This document shows positions 1-8,213 of a stretch of DNA of 64,000 nt, piece by piece. This DNA comes from Actinomyces wuliandei. Lineage in GTDB: Bacteria; Actinomycetota; Actinomycetes; Actinomycetales; Actinomycetaceae. The translations under genes and the position numbers were made by a program. The stretch lies in assembly GCF_004010955.1 (NCBI RefSeq), contig NZ_CP025227.1, forward strand, positions 434,001 through 498,000. Direction: 5' to 3'. Position 1 is the stretch's first letter; each line of letters starts with the position of its first letter. The notes under the pieces are model-generated. The model searched no databases and had not been told where the DNA came from. It saw only the letters and a list, made by a program, of their open reading frames with translations.

Positions 1-1
1 G

Positions 2-331
2 GACTACTACGCCTACTACAAGACGCCGCGGGGCTACCACCCCCGCTCTCTGTACTCCAACGACGGCTGGACGGTGGTCGGCGGCTCCTCCCTGATGAAC
101 GCGACCTTGCTGGGCTACATCGAGGAGATCGAGAACGCGGTGATGATCCTCCACGGGGACGTGGCGCACTCCTACTACATGGGTAAGGACGCCTTCGCCA
201 GGCTCCAGGGTGACAACAAGGAGATGGTGACCGTGCCGGGCGCCTCCCACACCGACCTCTACGACGGTGGCGGCAAGGAGGCCATCCCGTGGGAGAGGAT
301 CGCCGAGTTCCTCACGGCAAACCTGGGGTGA
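2..331 (+). CDS. alpha/beta hydrolase, YcjY-like (5' truncated by window)
   Basis: Only the C-terminal 109 residues are visible; the frame is open from base 2, so the gene starts outside the window. The visible part contains a DYYAYYKTPRGYHPRS stretch, the acid-loop region with ILHGDVAHSYYM, and a VPGASHTDLYD segment holding the expected catalytic histidine. These resemble the C-terminal half of YcjY-like (dienelactone hydrolase-type) alpha/beta hydrolases. The nucleophile elbow lies upstream and cannot be checked. No signal peptide or substrate can be inferred. A long palindrome follows 57 bases after the stop. Confidence 0.75.
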   Translation, partial: DYYAYYKTPRGYHPRSLYSNDGWTVVGGSSLMNATLLGYIEEIENAVMILHGDVAHSYYMGKDAFARLQGDNKEMVTVPGASHTDLYDGGGKEAIPWERIAEFLTANLG

Positions 332-387
332 GGCCCGGGGCGACCGGGCGGCCCTGGTAGCCCTGGCGGCCCTGGCACGATCCGGCT

Positions 388-447
388 AGGCAACAAAAAG
401 CTCATAGGCAACATGGCTCCGTGTTGCCTATGAGCTTTTTGTTGCCT
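388..447. terminator. 26-bp perfect palindrome with 8-base loop
   Basis: Positions 388-413 and 422-447 are perfect inverted repeats separated by 8 bases. Each arm begins AGGCAACA and ends AGGCAACA, with an A-run between. It follows the hydrolase stop and precedes the SDR gene, so a bidirectional or intrinsic-type terminator is the simplest reading, although the T-run sits inside the arm and not after it. A sister copy with the same layout is at 3947-4008. Confidence 0.5.
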
Positions 448-652
448 GGGGGCGTGTCTGGGGCGTGCGGCGCTGGGGCTGGGGGCGTGTCTGGGGCCGC
501 GCGTCAGCTGGCTCTGCGCTCCCACAGGCGTACCTGCGGGTGCACAGTGCGGTCAGCAGGCCGCACTGACATGCCCGGTGACATGCCTGGCCCGCAGCAC
601 CGGCAGGTCCGGCCCGTGCCGTCACGGGCCGCAGACCGGAAAGGACCACGCA

Positions 653-1438
653 GTGCCGCCAGCAGCAGAGCTGTTCAGTATCCGGGGCAAGAACGCCGTC
701 GTCGTAGGGGCCAGCTCCGGCCTGGGGGCCGACGCCGCCCGCGCCTACGCCCAGGCGGGGGCCAACGTCGCGCTCCTGGCCCGGCGTACCGACCGTCTGG
801 AGGCCCTGAGGCCCGAGCTGGAGGCCCACGGCGTCACCGTGGTGGCCGCGGGCTGGGACGTCACCGACGAGGCCAGCTGCCAGGCGGCGGTGGAGAAGGT
901 CCTCGCCGAGTTGGACACCATCGACATCCTGCTCAACAACGCCGGTGTCGCCGTGGGAGGCGGGGTGGAGACCCTGAGCGACGAGGACTGGGACACCTCA
1001 CTGGGCACCAACGTCAAGGGGATCGCCCACGTCTCCAAGTACGTCATCCCCCACATGAAGGAGGCCCACTACGGGCGCGTGGTCAACATCGCCTCGGTCA
1101 ACGCCGTCATCGCTGACAAGACCGACGCCTTCATCCGTCACTCCTACAACGCCTCCAAGGCGGCAGTCACCGGCCTGACCAAGGGCATGGCCGCCTCCTA
1201 CGCCCGCTACGGCATCACCGTCAACGCCCTGGGTCCGGGCCTGTTCCCCTCCGAGATGACGCAGCATACCCTGTTCGCCTCCCAGGAGTTCCTGGCCGCC
1301 TACAACACGCTGAACCCGGCCGGGCGCCCCGGTGCCTCCGGGGAGCTCAACGGCCCGGTGCTGTTCCTGTCCTCCGACGCGTGCAGTTACGTCCAGGGGC
1401 AGTTCATCGCCGTGGACGGCGGGATGACCATCGTGTGA
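653..1438 (+). CDS. SDR-family NAD(P)-dependent oxidoreductase
   Basis: This is a 261-residue classical short-chain dehydrogenase. The GTG at 653 is chosen because GGAAAGGA lies 8 bases upstream and the protein then begins shortly before the Rossmann motif; the frame is open further upstream but has no better start. Visible are the cofactor loop GASSGLG (residues 19-25), NNAG (95-98), and the catalytic Ser148, Tyr165 and Lys169 (YNASK), followed by a C-terminal VDGGMTIV as in FabG/gluconate 5-dehydrogenase relatives. It probably acts as a cytosolic sugar or polyol oxidoreductase; the substrate is not determinable. Its 3' end overlaps the convergent membrane-protein gene by 35 bases. Confidence 0.85.
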   Translation: MPPAAELFSIRGKNAVVVGASSGLGADAARAYAQAGANVALLARRTDRLEALRPELEAHGVTVVAAGWDVTDEASCQAAVEKVLAELDTIDILLNNAGVAVGGGVETLSDEDWDTSLGTNVKGIAHVSKYVIPHMKEAHYGRVVNIASVNAVIADKTDAFIRHSYNASKAAVTGLTKGMAASYARYGITVNALGPGLFPSEMTQHTLFASQEFLAAYNTLNPAGRPGASGELNGPVLFLSSDACSYVQGQFIAVDGGMTIV

Positions 1439-2060
1439 GGCTGGCTGCGTGAGGCCGCCCGGGCGCTCTTCTTCTCCCAGCGGCGATCTGGTAGATGGTG
1501 TAGCCCGCCCAGGTGAGGCCGCCAATGAGAAGAAGAAGGCCGCTTAACAGGTCCGAGTATCGTTCAGACCAGGGGATTTCAGGCGGTGCGACGGACAGCC
1601 TCCGGGTGACGACGGGGTCGGCGATGACGCATGCCGCCGGGACAAGGCGAGCCAGCAGTGGCAGGGCTCCACGCTGCTGTGAGAGCCACCCGAGTGCTCC
1701 CAGGGGGCAGCACAGCACCGCTCCTGCGATGAACCACTCGATGTTGGCGAGCATCGCACCGTGGTTGTAGACGGGCGTGAGGATTCCCAGTGCGTAGTGG
1801 GTTCCCAGGGCGCACTGGGCGCTCAGCACCCCGGCGAGCGCCCCTGCCCGGGGGGTCGCCGTCAGGCTGCCGCAGTAGAAGGCCAGGGCGGCCCACAGGG
1901 AGCCGGAGTTGACCAGCTTGGCGCCAGCCTTCCGAAATCCCGAGTAGGTCTGCCAGCCGCCTTCCATCTCCTCCTGGAACGAGATGTTGAGGACCAAGGA
2001 GATGGTGCCGAGAAGAACAGAGAGAAGAAGGACCTTCTTCCAGTTTGAGTGCCCGGGCAT
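1404..2060 (-). CDS. small polytopic membrane protein, DUF6518-like
   Basis: This is a 218-residue protein from an ATG at 2060 preceded by GGGAG 7 bases upstream. Five to six hydrophobic segments are visible, beginning with VLLLSVLLGTISLVLNI near residue 10 and ending with LLSGLLLLIGGLTWAGYTIY near residue 190, then a basic tail. The pattern (one N-terminal TM, a short soluble stretch with GGW, then paired TMs) resembles the actinobacterial DUF6518 family; that assignment is by recollection of the family and moderate. Function is unknown. It is convergent with, and overlaps, the SDR gene. Confidence 0.6.
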   Translation of the reverse strand: MPGHSNWKKVLLLSVLLGTISLVLNISFQEEMEGGWQTYSGFRKAGAKLVNSGSLWAALAFYCGSLTATPRAGALAGVLSAQCALGTHYALGILTPVYNHGAMLANIEWFIAGAVLCCPLGALGWLSQQRGALPLLARLVPAACVIADPVVTRRLSVAPPEIPWSERYSDLLSGLLLLIGGLTWAGYTIYQIAAGRRRAPGRPHAASLTRWSSRRPRR

Positions 2061-2520
2061 GTGGGAGCTCCCTGTGGCTGCGGTGGGACGGTGTGCGTGG
2101 AGCAGGCTGCGCGCTAGTCCTGCCCGATCCTGCTTGGCCCATAAGACTCGTTCGTCCCTGACGGCGTCGAGCGTAACGTGGCTGCTGACCGTGCCATCCT
2201 CGCCGCTGACAGCACGGCTGCCAAGTGTAACGTCTCTATAGCGAAGAGGCAAACCGGTAGGCGGCTGCGTGCTTTTCCGCGAGGGCGCGGCCCAGCTTCC
2301 CCGGTCCCTCACCTCCCTCCGGCCAGGTGCACGCGCGAGGCCACGTCGTCGTGGTGAGCGGGCTGCGTGGGCAGGGACCTGTGCGGCGCTGCGTCAGGGA
2401 CGTAGGTCAGTTCGCACGCCCCTGTTGGGGGCGAGGACCTGTGCGGCACTGCCGCCGCTGGCTGCAGGCTCCGCTGCGTCGTGGTCCGGTGGGGCTTGTG
2501 GATCTCGTCGCTCGCAGCAG

Positions 2521-2606
2521 GCGCCATCTGACCGGCTGGATGCGCGCCACATGACCGGTTAGAATGGCGCCATCTGACCGGCTGGATGCGCGCCACATGA
2601 CCGGTT
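2521..2606. repeat. two 40-bp direct repeats, 46-bp period
   Basis: Positions 2521-2560 and 2567-2606 are identical 40-base copies separated by AGAATG. Each contains CTGACCGG and ATGACCGGTT half-sites around GATGCGCGCC. They end 20 bases before the ATPase GTG and 4 bases before its Shine-Dalgarno sequence, so they could be an operator for that gene. The rest of the 2061-2626 gap has only weak GGACCTGTGCGGC duplications and no convincing ORF. Confidence 0.6.
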
Positions 2607-2626
2607 GATCAGGGGGGAAGCCTGCG

Positions 2627-3928
2627 GTGGCGCGGAAAATCGGCAAGGGAGGGGTGATGAGGGTGGCGGATGCTACGGGCTACCGGCCCAGGGTCGTTGA
2701 CACCCTGGTCACGGACATCATGGGGTACTCCGGCGGCCTGCTGCTTGAGGGTGTGCGCGCCTGCGGCAAGACCATGACCGGCCGCCACCACTGCGCCTCC
2801 GAAGTGGCCCTGGACAGCGGGCTCCCACAGGTCCAGGCGGCGCTGGACCTTGACCCCGCCCTGCTGCTGGACGGTGCTGCCCCACGGCTGGTTGACGAAT
2901 GGCAGGTTGCGCCGGTCCTGTGGAACGTCGTACGGCGAGAGATTGACCGCAGACAGGCGCCGGGACAGTTCATCCTCACCGGCTCTGCCGTGCCTTCGGA
3001 GGACGCGGCGCGGCACTCTGGTGCGCACCGCATCTCCCGGGTGCGGATGCGTCCCATGACCTTGTTCGAGCGTGGTCTGGGCGACGGACGGGTGTCACTG
3101 GCTGCTCTCTTTGCCGGTGAGCTCCCGGACCCGGTGCTCGACTCCACCATGACAGTCCCCGACGCCCTGGACGCCCTGGTGCACGGCGGCTGGCCGGGGG
3201 ACCTGGGCGCCACGACGACCCAGGCGCAGCGCCACCTGCGCGACTACGTTGACGACATCGTCAGTACTGACGTGGGCCGTCTAGACAGGGAGCCCCGTCG
3301 CGACCCGCTCCGTCTCCAGGCCCTCCTGCGCTCGCTGGCCCGCAACGTCGCCACGGAGGCGTCCTTCGCTACCCTTGTCAAGGACGCCTCCACCCAGTCG
3401 ATGAGGGTGGAGACCGCTGTCGCCTACGTCAACGCCCTCAAGCGGCTCTTTGTTGTCGAAGAGCAACAGGCATGGGCGCCGCACCTGCGATCCCGGTACG
3501 CTGTGCGGACCTCCCCCAAGTTGCACCTCGTTGACCCGGCACTGGCGGCTGCTGTCACCTCGACCTCGACGCAGCGTCTCATGCACGACCTCCCGACTGC
3601 GGGGCTGTGGTTCGAGTCCCAGGTTGTCCAGCACCTACGGGTCTTCGCCGAGGCACTGGGTGGCCGGGTGTACCACTACCGGGACAAGGCGGGTAAGGAG
3701 GCGGACGCCGTCGTCGAGCTCGACGACGGACGCTGGGCCGCTTTTGAGGTCAAGCTCGGGCAGAGGCAGGTTCCTGCCGCGCAAGCCTCCTTGGCCAGCC
3801 TCGTCGCTGACATTGACACGGCGCGCACGCCCGCGCCGGTGCTCACCGCCGTGGTCACCGCCGACGGCCCCACGATGCGGTTGCCCGACGGCGTCCTCAC
3901 CTTCCCGCTCCACGCCCTGGGGCCGTAG
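2627..3928 (+). CDS. ATP-binding protein of the AAA/DUF4143 family
   Basis: This is a 433-residue protein. The GTG start at 2627 has AGGGGGGAAG 6 bases upstream. The N-terminal AAA part has the Walker A GVRACGKT (about residues 42-49), a Walker B-like LVDEWQ and the sensor LTGS. The C-terminal DUF4143 part ends in a restriction-endonuclease-like motif, with YRDKAGKEADAVVE followed by FEVKLG. The domain order and length fit the widespread DUF4143 ATPases, often described as accessory-genome genes; their role is unknown, with defence or toxin-antitoxin links suggested. It is monocistronic, with direct repeats in front and a palindrome behind. Confidence 0.85.
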   Translation: MARKIGKGGVMRVADATGYRPRVVDTLVTDIMGYSGGLLLEGVRACGKTMTGRHHCASEVALDSGLPQVQAALDLDPALLLDGAAPRLVDEWQVAPVLWNVVRREIDRRQAPGQFILTGSAVPSEDAARHSGAHRISRVRMRPMTLFERGLGDGRVSLAALFAGELPDPVLDSTMTVPDALDALVHGGWPGDLGATTTQAQRHLRDYVDDIVSTDVGRLDREPRRDPLRLQALLRSLARNVATEASFATLVKDASTQSMRVETAVAYVNALKRLFVVEEQQAWAPHLRSRYAVRTSPKLHLVDPALAAAVTSTSTQRLMHDLPTAGLWFESQVVQHLRVFAEALGGRVYHYRDKAGKEADAVVELDDGRWAAFEVKLGQRQVPAAQASLASLVADIDTARTPAPVLTAVVTADGPTMRLPDGVLTFPLHALGP

Positions 3929-3946
3929 GCGATCGCCCGCGCGCTC

Positions 3947-4008
3947 AGGCAACAGAAACGTCGTAGGACAACACGGCACCATGTTGTCCTACGACGTTTC
4001 TGTTGCCT
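3947..4008. terminator. 27-bp perfect palindrome with 8-base loop
   Basis: Arms 3947-3973 and 3982-4008 are perfectly complementary. The arm starts AGGCAACAGAAA and ends GGACAACA, close in sequence and in loop length to the element at 388-447. It lies 18 bases after the DUF4143 ATPase stop, consistent with a terminator role. Confidence 0.55.
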
Positions 4009-4502
4009 CATAGGGCGACCGGTCCCTCATTGGATGACCGGAACGTCGGTCTTCTGTGAAGATTCGCTACATCCTGAGGATTCGGTTCTCGGTGAGGATT
4101 TGGTACGTCTGGTGGGTGCCTGCGGTCGGCGTACACTGTCTGGGGCTGCTCGCGGCGTGACTGACCTGACGGTGAGGCTGAGTCCGCTCGGCAACAGCGA
4201 CCGGGTCGTGCCGAGGCTCCGGAGCCATCTCCGGAAGTAGTTCCAGAAACAGGTCGGGCGGATGGGCTATGCTGCCCTCGTGCTCGACGGTGAGCGCACA
4301 GGTGGCCTCATGCGCCGTCGGCCAAGCCGCATGCAGGTGCGTGACCAGCTCGGCTAGTCCTCGGAAGGAGGCGATCCGCCGTGGGGCACCGAACAGGACG
4401 GCACGGACCAGGTACCAGGGCACGACCCGGGCGGCACGCCGGGTCCCGGGCCAGGTAGCAGGTGTGGTAGTGCAGGACACGAGCCGGGAGGCTGATGGCA
4501 CC
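4009..4502. other. 494-base intergenic stretch, no confident gene
   Basis: This is the leader of the GH3 gene. A minus-strand frame (about 4067-4440) has a fairly protein-like composition (for example RIASFRGLAELVTHLHAAW) but no ribosome site and no family I recognise; it may be a gene remnant. Short direct repeats of the GAGGATT(T/C)GGT type occur near 4076-4102. Confidence 0.4.
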
Positions 4503-6983
4503 ATGAACCAGCACGAGATGAACCAGTACGAGATCGACCACTTGGAGGCAGTGCGCGCGGGCGCGCCCGAGTCCATGGTGCTGCTGAAGACCGACGGCTC
4601 CTTCCCCCTGGAGCGCCCCGGGCACCTGGCCCTGTACGGGGCGGGGGCACGGCGCACCGTCAAGGGCGGCACCGGCTCCGGCGACGTCAACTCCCGCCAC
4701 GTCGTCACAGTTGAGGAGGGGTTGGAGAAGGCGGGCTTCACCATCACCACTAAGACCTGGCTGGACGCCTACGACCGCATTGCCGAGGAGCACCACCAGG
4801 CCTTCGTCGCCGGTATCCGGGAGCAGGCCAGGCAGGAGGGGCGGCCCGCCATCATGGTGGGCATGGGCGCCGTGGAGCCCGCCCCCGACTATGACCTGCC
4901 GCTGGACGGTGGTGGTGAGGCCGCCGTCTACGTCCTTGCCCGCGACTCCGGGGAGGGCAGCGACCGCAGCCCCCAGGCCGGCGACGTGCGGCTGACCGCC
5001 TCCGAGGTCCGCGACATCACCGCGCTCGCGGCGGCGCACGAGCGGTTCCTCCTAGTCCTCAATGTCGGAGGAGTCGTGGACCTGAGCCCGGTGGCCGACG
5101 TCGCCAACATCCTCCTGCTCTCCCAGCTGGGGGCAGTCACCGGTGACGCCTTCGCCGACGTCCTGCTGGGCAGGAGCTACCCCTCCGGCAGGCTGTCCAC
5201 CACCTGGGCGGCCTGGGAGGACTACTCCACCGAGGGCGACTTCGGCGAACCGGACGACACCAGCTACCGCGAGGGCGTCTACGTCGGCTACCGCTACTTC
5301 GACTCGGTAGGCAAGGTCCCGATCTTCCCCTTCGGCCACGGCCTGGGCTACACGACCTTCTCCATCGGCGCTCCCGCCGTCAGCGCATCCGGCTCCGGGA
5401 TCTCCGAGATCACTGTCAAGACCACCGTCACCAACACCGGTGCCGCCGCAGGTAAGGAGGTCCTCCAGGTCTACGTGTCCGTGCCCGCAGGCAGGCTTGA
5501 CCAGCCCTACCAGGCCCTGGCCGGGTTCGCCAAGACCGGTGAGCTCGCCCCCGGGGCCACGCAGGAGGTCACCATCACCGTTGACCTGACCGACCTCGCC
5601 TCCTATGACGCCTCCAGGACCGCTACCGTCCTGGAGGCGGGCGACTACGTGGTCCGGGTGGGCTCCTCCAGCCGTGACACGGTGCCTGCCGCCGTCGTCG
5701 AGCTGGCTGAGACGGCGGTGGTCCGCCAGCTCCACAACGTCCTGGGAGACCCCGGCTTCACCGACTTCCGACCAGCCTCCCCGGTGAGCGTCGGGGCGCC
5801 CGCTGACGTCCCGCGCCTGGCTGTGGCTGCCGCAGACCTGCGGCGTGAGGACACCCAGCTGCCGGTGGACCTGAGCGGGGCCATCGACGAGGTGAGGCGA
5901 CTGTCTGACGAGAAGCTCGCCTACGTCGTGCTGGGCCAGTACGAGGACAGCGCGGACAGGCAGTCCGTCGTCGGCCAGGCCTCCCAGACGCTCGTCGGTG
6001 CCGCCGGACAGACGACCACGCGTGTCGAGGGCCTGCCCTCCCTGGTCATGGCTGACGGCCCCGCCGGCCTGCGCCTGGCGCCCCAGGTGGGTGAGGACGC
6101 CGAGGGCCGGTTCCCGCTGGGGGAGGCGCTGGGCGGCCTGTTCGCCGAGCTCATGGACGAGGAGTCCGTCGTCGCGCTGGGCGGTGAGGTCGGCGCCGAC
6201 ACCGAGCGCGTGCCGGAGCGCACGTTTGAGCAGTACGCCACCGCCATCCCGATCGGTACCGCTGTGGCCCAGTCCTGGAACCCGGACCTGGCTGAGTCCT
6301 ACGGCGACCTAGTCGGCGCGGAGATGGACCACTTCGGTGCCCACCTGTGGCTGGCCCCGGCCTTCAACCTGCACCGCTCCATCCTGTGCGGGCGCAACTT
6401 CGAGTACCTCTCCGAGGACCCGCTGCTGGCTGGGCGTGTGGCGGTCGGCATCACCCGCGGCGTGCAGTCCCACCCGGGGCGCGGCGTGACCGTCAAGCAC
6501 CTGGCCTTCAACAACCAGGAGACCAACCGCTTCAACTCCAACAGCCGCGTGTCGCAGCGGGCCGCCCGGGACCTGTACCTGCGCAGCTTCGAGATTGTGG
6601 TCCGTGAGGCCCAGCCGCGCGCGGTCATGACCTCTTACAACCTGGTCAACGGGGTGCACACCTCCGAGTCCGCCGAGCTGCTGGAGACGATCCTGCGCCA
6701 GGAGTGGGGTTTCGTCGGCCTGGTCATGACCGACTGGGTGGTGCGCGCCATGACCCGTACCGACCTCACCTACCCGCGCGCCACTGCGGCGGCTACCATC
6801 AAGGCGGGCAACGAGCTGTTCATGCCCGGCTGTGAGGAGGACCGCCAGGATATCCTGGCCGCCTTGCACGGCCAGCCCGAGTCCGGGGTGAGCCTGACCC
6901 GGGCTGAGCTGGAGAAGCAGGCCGCCCGGGTGGTGCGCATGGCCCACAGGCTCGGTGACACCGCGCCCGCGCCGCAGGCGTGA
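4503..6983 (+). CDS. GH3 beta-glycosidase with permuted domain order
   Basis: This 826-residue protein starts at ATG 4503 (GGGAGG 11 bases upstream; a second ATG at 4518 is possible). The usual GH3 order is swapped. A GH3 C-terminal (alpha/beta sandwich) domain comes first (about residues 15-290, with GSGDVNSRHVVTVEEG). It is followed by a fibronectin-III-like domain (about 300-385) and then the catalytic TIM-barrel domain (about 500-820). The barrel contains GRNFEYLSEDP, VKHLAFNNQETNR and the nucleophile Asp in LVMTDWV. Such circularly arranged GH3 enzymes are known, for example in Ruminococcus and Clostridium beta-glucosidases. There is no signal peptide, so it is probably intracellular and hydrolyses short beta-glucosides. 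Confidence 0.9.
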   Translation: MNQHEMNQYEIDHLEAVRAGAPESMVLLKTDGSFPLERPGHLALYGAGARRTVKGGTGSGDVNSRHVVTVEEGLEKAGFTITTKTWLDAYDRIAEEHHQAFVAGIREQARQEGRPAIMVGMGAVEPAPDYDLPLDGGGEAAVYVLARDSGEGSDRSPQAGDVRLTASEVRDITALAAAHERFLLVLNVGGVVDLSPVADVANILLLSQLGAVTGDAFADVLLGRSYPSGRLSTTWAAWEDYSTEGDFGEPDDTSYREGVYVGYRYFDSVGKVPIFPFGHGLGYTTFSIGAPAVSASGSGISEITVKTTVTNTGAAAGKEVLQVYVSVPAGRLDQPYQALAGFAKTGELAPGATQEVTITVDLTDLASYDASRTATVLEAGDYVVRVGSSSRDTVPAAVVELAETAVVRQLHNVLGDPGFTDFRPASPVSVGAPADVPRLAVAAADLRREDTQLPVDLSGAIDEVRRLSDEKLAYVVLGQYEDSADRQSVVGQASQTLVGAAGQTTTRVEGLPSLVMADGPAGLRLAPQVGEDAEGRFPLGEALGGLFAELMDEESVVALGGEVGADTERVPERTFEQYATAIPIGTAVAQSWNPDLAESYGDLVGAEMDHFGAHLWLAPAFNLHRSILCGRNFEYLSEDPLLAGRVAVGITRGVQSHPGRGVTVKHLAFNNQETNRFNSNSRVSQRAARDLYLRSFEIVVREAQPRAVMTSYNLVNGVHTSESAELLETILRQEWGFVGLVMTDWVVRAMTRTDLTYPRATAAATIKAGNELFMPGCEEDRQDILAALHGQPESGVSLTRAELEKQAARVVRMAHRLGDTAPAPQA

Positions 6984-7022
6984 CCACTGCGGGCAGGTCC
7001 CGGTCCGGGGCTGCTTGTGCTG

Positions 7023-7322
7023 CTACGTGTGCTCGGGAGTAACCCAGCGAAGATCTTTGAAGCGGGCGAAGTCGCTGTCAAAGGAGCAAACGCTGGTTCC
7101 GTGCTCAAGGGCAAGCGCGGCGAGGTGGGCATCGGTCACCATGTTTCCGCGCAGGTCGCCGCTGATGAGAAGCTGGCTGAGAATGTCGCGGTGGCGGACT
7201 CCCGGAGTGGGTACCCAGACCTGGTCGGCGTCGAGCCAGTCGGTGACGTACCTCCACGCGTCACCTGGGGTGAGAGGGGCTGCTGACGCGCGCGGGCGGG
7301 TAGGCGGGTCCGGACGGGCCAC
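7023..7322 (-). pseudogene. vapC: VapC-type PIN-domain toxin, C-terminal remnant
   Basis: About 85 residues match the second half of a PIN-domain RNase toxin: TPGDAWRYVTDWLDADQVW, the conserved GNMVTDAHLAALALEHG (acidic metal ligand Asp) and CSFDSDFARFKDLRWVTP. The N-terminal half with the first catalytic Asp (normally about 45 residues earlier) is missing, and upstream sequence in all minus frames shows no PIN homology or antitoxin gene. The toxin is therefore almost certainly inactive. It is convergent with the GH3 gene, 39 bases from its stop. Confidence 0.7.
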
Positions 7323-7960
7323 CCACCTGGCTGCTCCTTGAGTGGTGATCGCCGCGCGAGCGGTAGGTGGGCGCCTCGGGGCCTGGCTGTGCTGGGGCCT
7401 GTTGTGTGGTGGCGGGATTTGTGCGCTCCTCTGGTGGTGCGTCTGGGGGCTGGTGGTCGTGGCTCGTGGGCTGGGTTGCGCACGCTCGTTCTGGGGTTGG
7501 GCGCGAAAGCCGCGTGATTACGCGGATCCTGGTTTGACGCGTGACCGGTGTACGGGGCTCCCATGTGCAACAAGGAGCTTGATGCACATGGGAGCCTTTC
7601 AGGCCCTGCGAGCCTGTGTGGTGAAATGGCGTGACTCCGCGGATCCGTATAGATACGGAGGAAGGTGGGCGTGTCGCCGGCTCCAGCGTCATGGGCGTCG
7701 GCTCGGGCTGGTGACCGGCTGCGGGCAGCCGGTCTGTGCCAGGTCTCCTCGGGCGGAGGTGCTCTCCGTCCTACGCTCCGGCCCGGAGCGTCTGTGCCAG
7801 GTCTCCTCGGGCGGTAGGGCTGGCTGAGTGGCTGTCGGGACGGGCGCAGCAGGTAGAGGTCTGCTTGTGAGCCGCCTTCCGACTACTGGTGCGCCAGGGG
7901 GGCGTACGATGGGCGGCCACGCGGAAGCTACGCCTATCGGGACAAAAGTCCTTGCTGATA
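7323..7960. other. long non-coding leader upstream of nrdD
   Basis: No convincing gene is visible. It contains a 14-bp hairpin (arms 7556-7569 and 7583-7596) whose loop holds AAGGAG and whose right arm overlaps an ATG, a duplicated 24-base segment (7733-7756 and 7791-7814), and duplicated CGCGGATCC palindromic bits near 7520 and 7640. The missing front half of the VapC remnant is not here. Confidence 0.4.
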
Positions 7961-7976
7961 CCACAATATATTGTGT
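7961..7976. promoter_or_regulatory. NrdR box 1
   Basis: CCACAATATATTGTGT matches the NrdR consensus ACACWATATATWGTGT at 15 of 16 positions. It lies about 240 bases upstream of the nrdD start in an A+T-rich island and should mediate repression of the RNR operon when dATP is abundant. Confidence 0.8.
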
Positions 7977-7992
7977 CTGTGAGGGAATCGAG

Positions 7993-8008
7993 ATACCAGA
8001 TGATGTGT
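7993..8008. promoter_or_regulatory. NrdR box 2 (degenerate)
   Basis: ATACCAGATGATGTGT matches the NrdR consensus at 11 of 16 positions. Its centre is 32 bases (about three helical turns) from the centre of box 1, the spacing typical of paired NrdR boxes. The spacing is the main support. Confidence 0.5.
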
Positions 8009-8213
8009 TGTGGTGGTTAGAGGTGGCTCCCTTAAGGAGTAGGCTCAAGGCTGTCGCCGCCGTCCGGGAGGTCTGCGAGGGGGGCGACGGCGCCCGCCGG
8101 AGCTGGTCGTGTCAGTGCCAGCGGGCACCATGGCGCCCAGGGTCTGCAGGCCCTGGACCGTACAAGAACAGCCTTCACCGACACCGAACCTGACCACGTC
8201 ATCGGAGAGACCC

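Noticed and set aside
4067..4440. Minus-strand frame with protein-like stretch RIASFRGLAELVTHLHAAW
   Set aside because: No start with a ribosome site, no recognised family, and it overlaps the GH3 leader; kept only as a possible remnant in the intergenic note.
7582..7827. Small ORF with AAGGAG and ATG inside a hairpin upstream of nrdD
   Set aside because: The 81-residue product is Arg/Cys/Gly-rich without any motif and spans a duplicated non-coding segment; the ribosome-site match looks accidental.
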